Shown here: one piece after another, positions 5,715 through 6,600 of the stretch
Position numbering within the stretch: position 1 is the first letter of the stretch
How the letters are laid out: each line of letters starts with the position of its first letter
Assembly: GCA_030044075.1 (NCBI GenBank)
Contig: JASHWM010000011.1
Coordinates: 1-6,600 of the forward strand
Source: Candidatus Rhabdochlamydia sp.
GTDB lineage: Bacteria; Chlamydiota; Chlamydiia; Chlamydiales; Rhabdochlamydiaceae
Length of the DNA stretch: 6,600 nucleotides
Direction: 5' to 3'
Position numbers and translations under genes: made by a program
Notes under the pieces: generated by a model
The model's input: the letters and a program-made list of their open reading frames with translations, nothing else
Databases searched by the model: none
Told to the model about the DNA's origin: nothing

Positions 5715-5731
5715 GTAAAGCCGTTTTACAT
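5713..5731 (-). repeat. 7-bp stem/5-nt loop palindrome across the junction of the two glycerophosphotransferase-like genes
   Basis: On the minus strand, ATGTAAA (5731-5725), then loop ACGGC, then TTTACAT (5719-5713) form a perfect inverted repeat. Its first arm holds the last codon and TAA stop of the upstream gene; its second arm reaches the first two bases of the next gene's ATG. The stem is AT-rich and weak, and no T-run follows, so it is not an intrinsic terminator. It may simply occlude the start codon until ribosomes arrive from upstream. Confidence 0.5.
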
Positions 5732-6600
5732 TGGGTTAAGCTCATCCGCTGCATGGAATATTTCCTTTCGGAGATCCTCGAAAGGTTTTATGCCATCAAA
5801 CGCATAGTCATAGACCGTTTTCCTTGTCTTTGAAAAATCAAATTGGTCGCTTTCCAGTGTAGCTTCGATGATCTCGTAGATCTTGCGATAATTTTCAGGT
5901 AAGACAGAAACACCGCAGCGAAAGAGAAAGAGGGTCGGATCAGTCATTGGGTCTTTTCCATTTTCATTAAGAAAGTACATGGGCCTTTGGAAGGTAAGAA
6001 AATCATATCCGATGGAAGACATATCTCCGATGTAGATGTCGCTGCTATCTAAAAGAGGATAAATCGGCGGGAAGGCCTGCAGAAAAAGAATATTCTTTTT
6101 CTGCTCATGTTTGTGGATGATGCTTTCGACGGCGATGAGGTCCTGGGTAAGCAAATTGGGATGGATTTTGACAATAAGGTTGTAGTTTTCAGGAAGAGCT
6201 TCAAGTAAAACGGGAGCTGCTGAATAAAAGGACGAGGACTTTTGACGGTCTTGCCATGTCGGTGCATAAAGGATCGTAGGGAGGTTTGGCCTAAGCTGCG
6301 ATAGAATTTCTTTTTGGACAATACGCTCATAAAAGAGCTTTTCTTTACGATAAAATTCGTAGCGATAGTTGCCCATTTCGACATATGCTTTCCCTTTTCC
6401 AAGGACCTTTTTTTCATTGAGGTAGTCGATCATCTGCTTCCCATAGACAAGGAGCATGCTTTCATTTTGCAATGCTTCCATGTAAAACGAGTTTTTCCCC
6501 TTATCGGAATTGCCATGAGGGCACCAGGCCTTGCGGATGGTTTTGCGATGGAGCGTTTCGGCAAAATAGAGGATGTCGTCCAATATTCCTTTGGGAAGGC
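5726..6600 (-). CDS. CDP-glycerol glycerophosphotransferase-like (TagB/TagF family) protein, 5' end outside window
   Basis: The frame ends at TAA (5726-5728) and stays open to the right edge, so about 290 C-terminal residues are visible. Compared with the downstream paralogue, roughly the first 75-80 residues are missing. The TTG at 6583 is not a convincing start because conserved sequence (LDDILYFAETL) spans it and the frame continues upstream. Family motifs are present: CPHGNSDKG with the expected catalytic His, YGKQM, MGNYRYEFY, ILYAPTW (closer to the PTW of TagF than the sister's PTY), VKIHP with the second His, and FPPIYPLL...YIGDMSSIGYDF. The two paralogues look about 40 percent identical by eye, pointing to an old tandem duplication with possible division of labour, such as primer versus chain extension. 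Substrate and acceptor cannot be deduced. The cluster's promoter and further genes probably lie beyond 6600. Confidence 0.82.
   Translation of the reverse strand, partial: LPKGILDDILYFAETLHRKTIRKAWCPHGNSDKGKNSFYMEALQNESMLLVYGKQMIDYLNEKKVLGKGKAYVEMGNYRYEFYRKEKLFYERIVQKEILSQLRPNLPTILYAPTWQDRQKSSSFYSAAPVLLEALPENYNLIVKIHPNLLTQDLIAVESIIHKHEQKKNILFLQAFPPIYPLLDSSDIYIGDMSSIGYDFLTFQRPMYFLNENGKDPMTDPTLFLFRCGVSVLPENYRKIYEIIEATLESDQFDFSKTRKTVYDYAFDGIKPFEDLRKEIFHAADELNPM

Noticed and set aside
6581..6583. TTG as start of the right-edge transferase gene
   Set aside because: The frame is open to the window edge, and alignment with the tandem paralogue shows that conserved N-terminal sequence is missing; the gene is truncated by the window.

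Overview
The window looks like part of a chromosome of a member of the Chlamydiae, probably a Chlamydia-related (environmental) lineage rather than Chlamydiaceae. The main evidence is the 3' end of a primary sigma factor whose region 4 closely resembles my recollection of chlamydial sigma-66. A class I aspartate/aromatic aminotransferase directly followed by an MreC-like gene also fits a chlamydial pairing (tyrB next to CT638 in C. trachomatis, from memory). Base composition is moderate and genes are densely packed. Assignment below phylum level is not possible from this window.

Layout. Positions 1-279 (+) hold the last 92 codons of rpoD. A tRNA-Ala(GGC) gene on the minus strand (280-352) begins on the very next base, tail to tail with rpoD. 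A 128-bp gap (353-480) carries back-to-back promoter candidates for the tRNA (-) and for the next operon (+). That plus-strand operon is tightly coupled: a spermidine-synthase-like gene with an apparent signal peptide (481-1383), a class I aminotransferase (1387-2571, 3-bp gap) and mreC (2568-3710, ATGA overlap). The mreC stop codon overlaps the stop codon of a convergent minus-strand gene by 4 bp. The right half is a minus-strand cluster read from 6600 downwards. It has a 5'-truncated glycerophosphotransferase-like gene (5726-6600), a complete tandem paralogue (4653-5714) and a BPL_N/glutamine-amidotransferase-like gene (3707-4576).

How the genes may work together. The plus-strand operon joins amino acid/amine metabolism to a cell-shape and division factor; the tight spacing suggests shared expression, not a shared pathway. 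The minus-strand pair resembles TagB/TagF enzymes that add polyol phosphates to cell-surface polymers. Chlamydiae are not known to make teichoic acids, so the acceptor is unknown and could be an envelope glycan.

I see no mobile element, CRISPR array, toxin-antitoxin pair or clear intrinsic terminator. There is no obviously new multi-gene system. The points most worth a second look are the exported-looking spermidine synthase with changed active-site positions, a 10-bp inverted repeat that could sequester the ribosome binding site of the BPL_N gene, the helical insertion in MreC, and the tandem TagF-like paralogues in a chlamydial setting.
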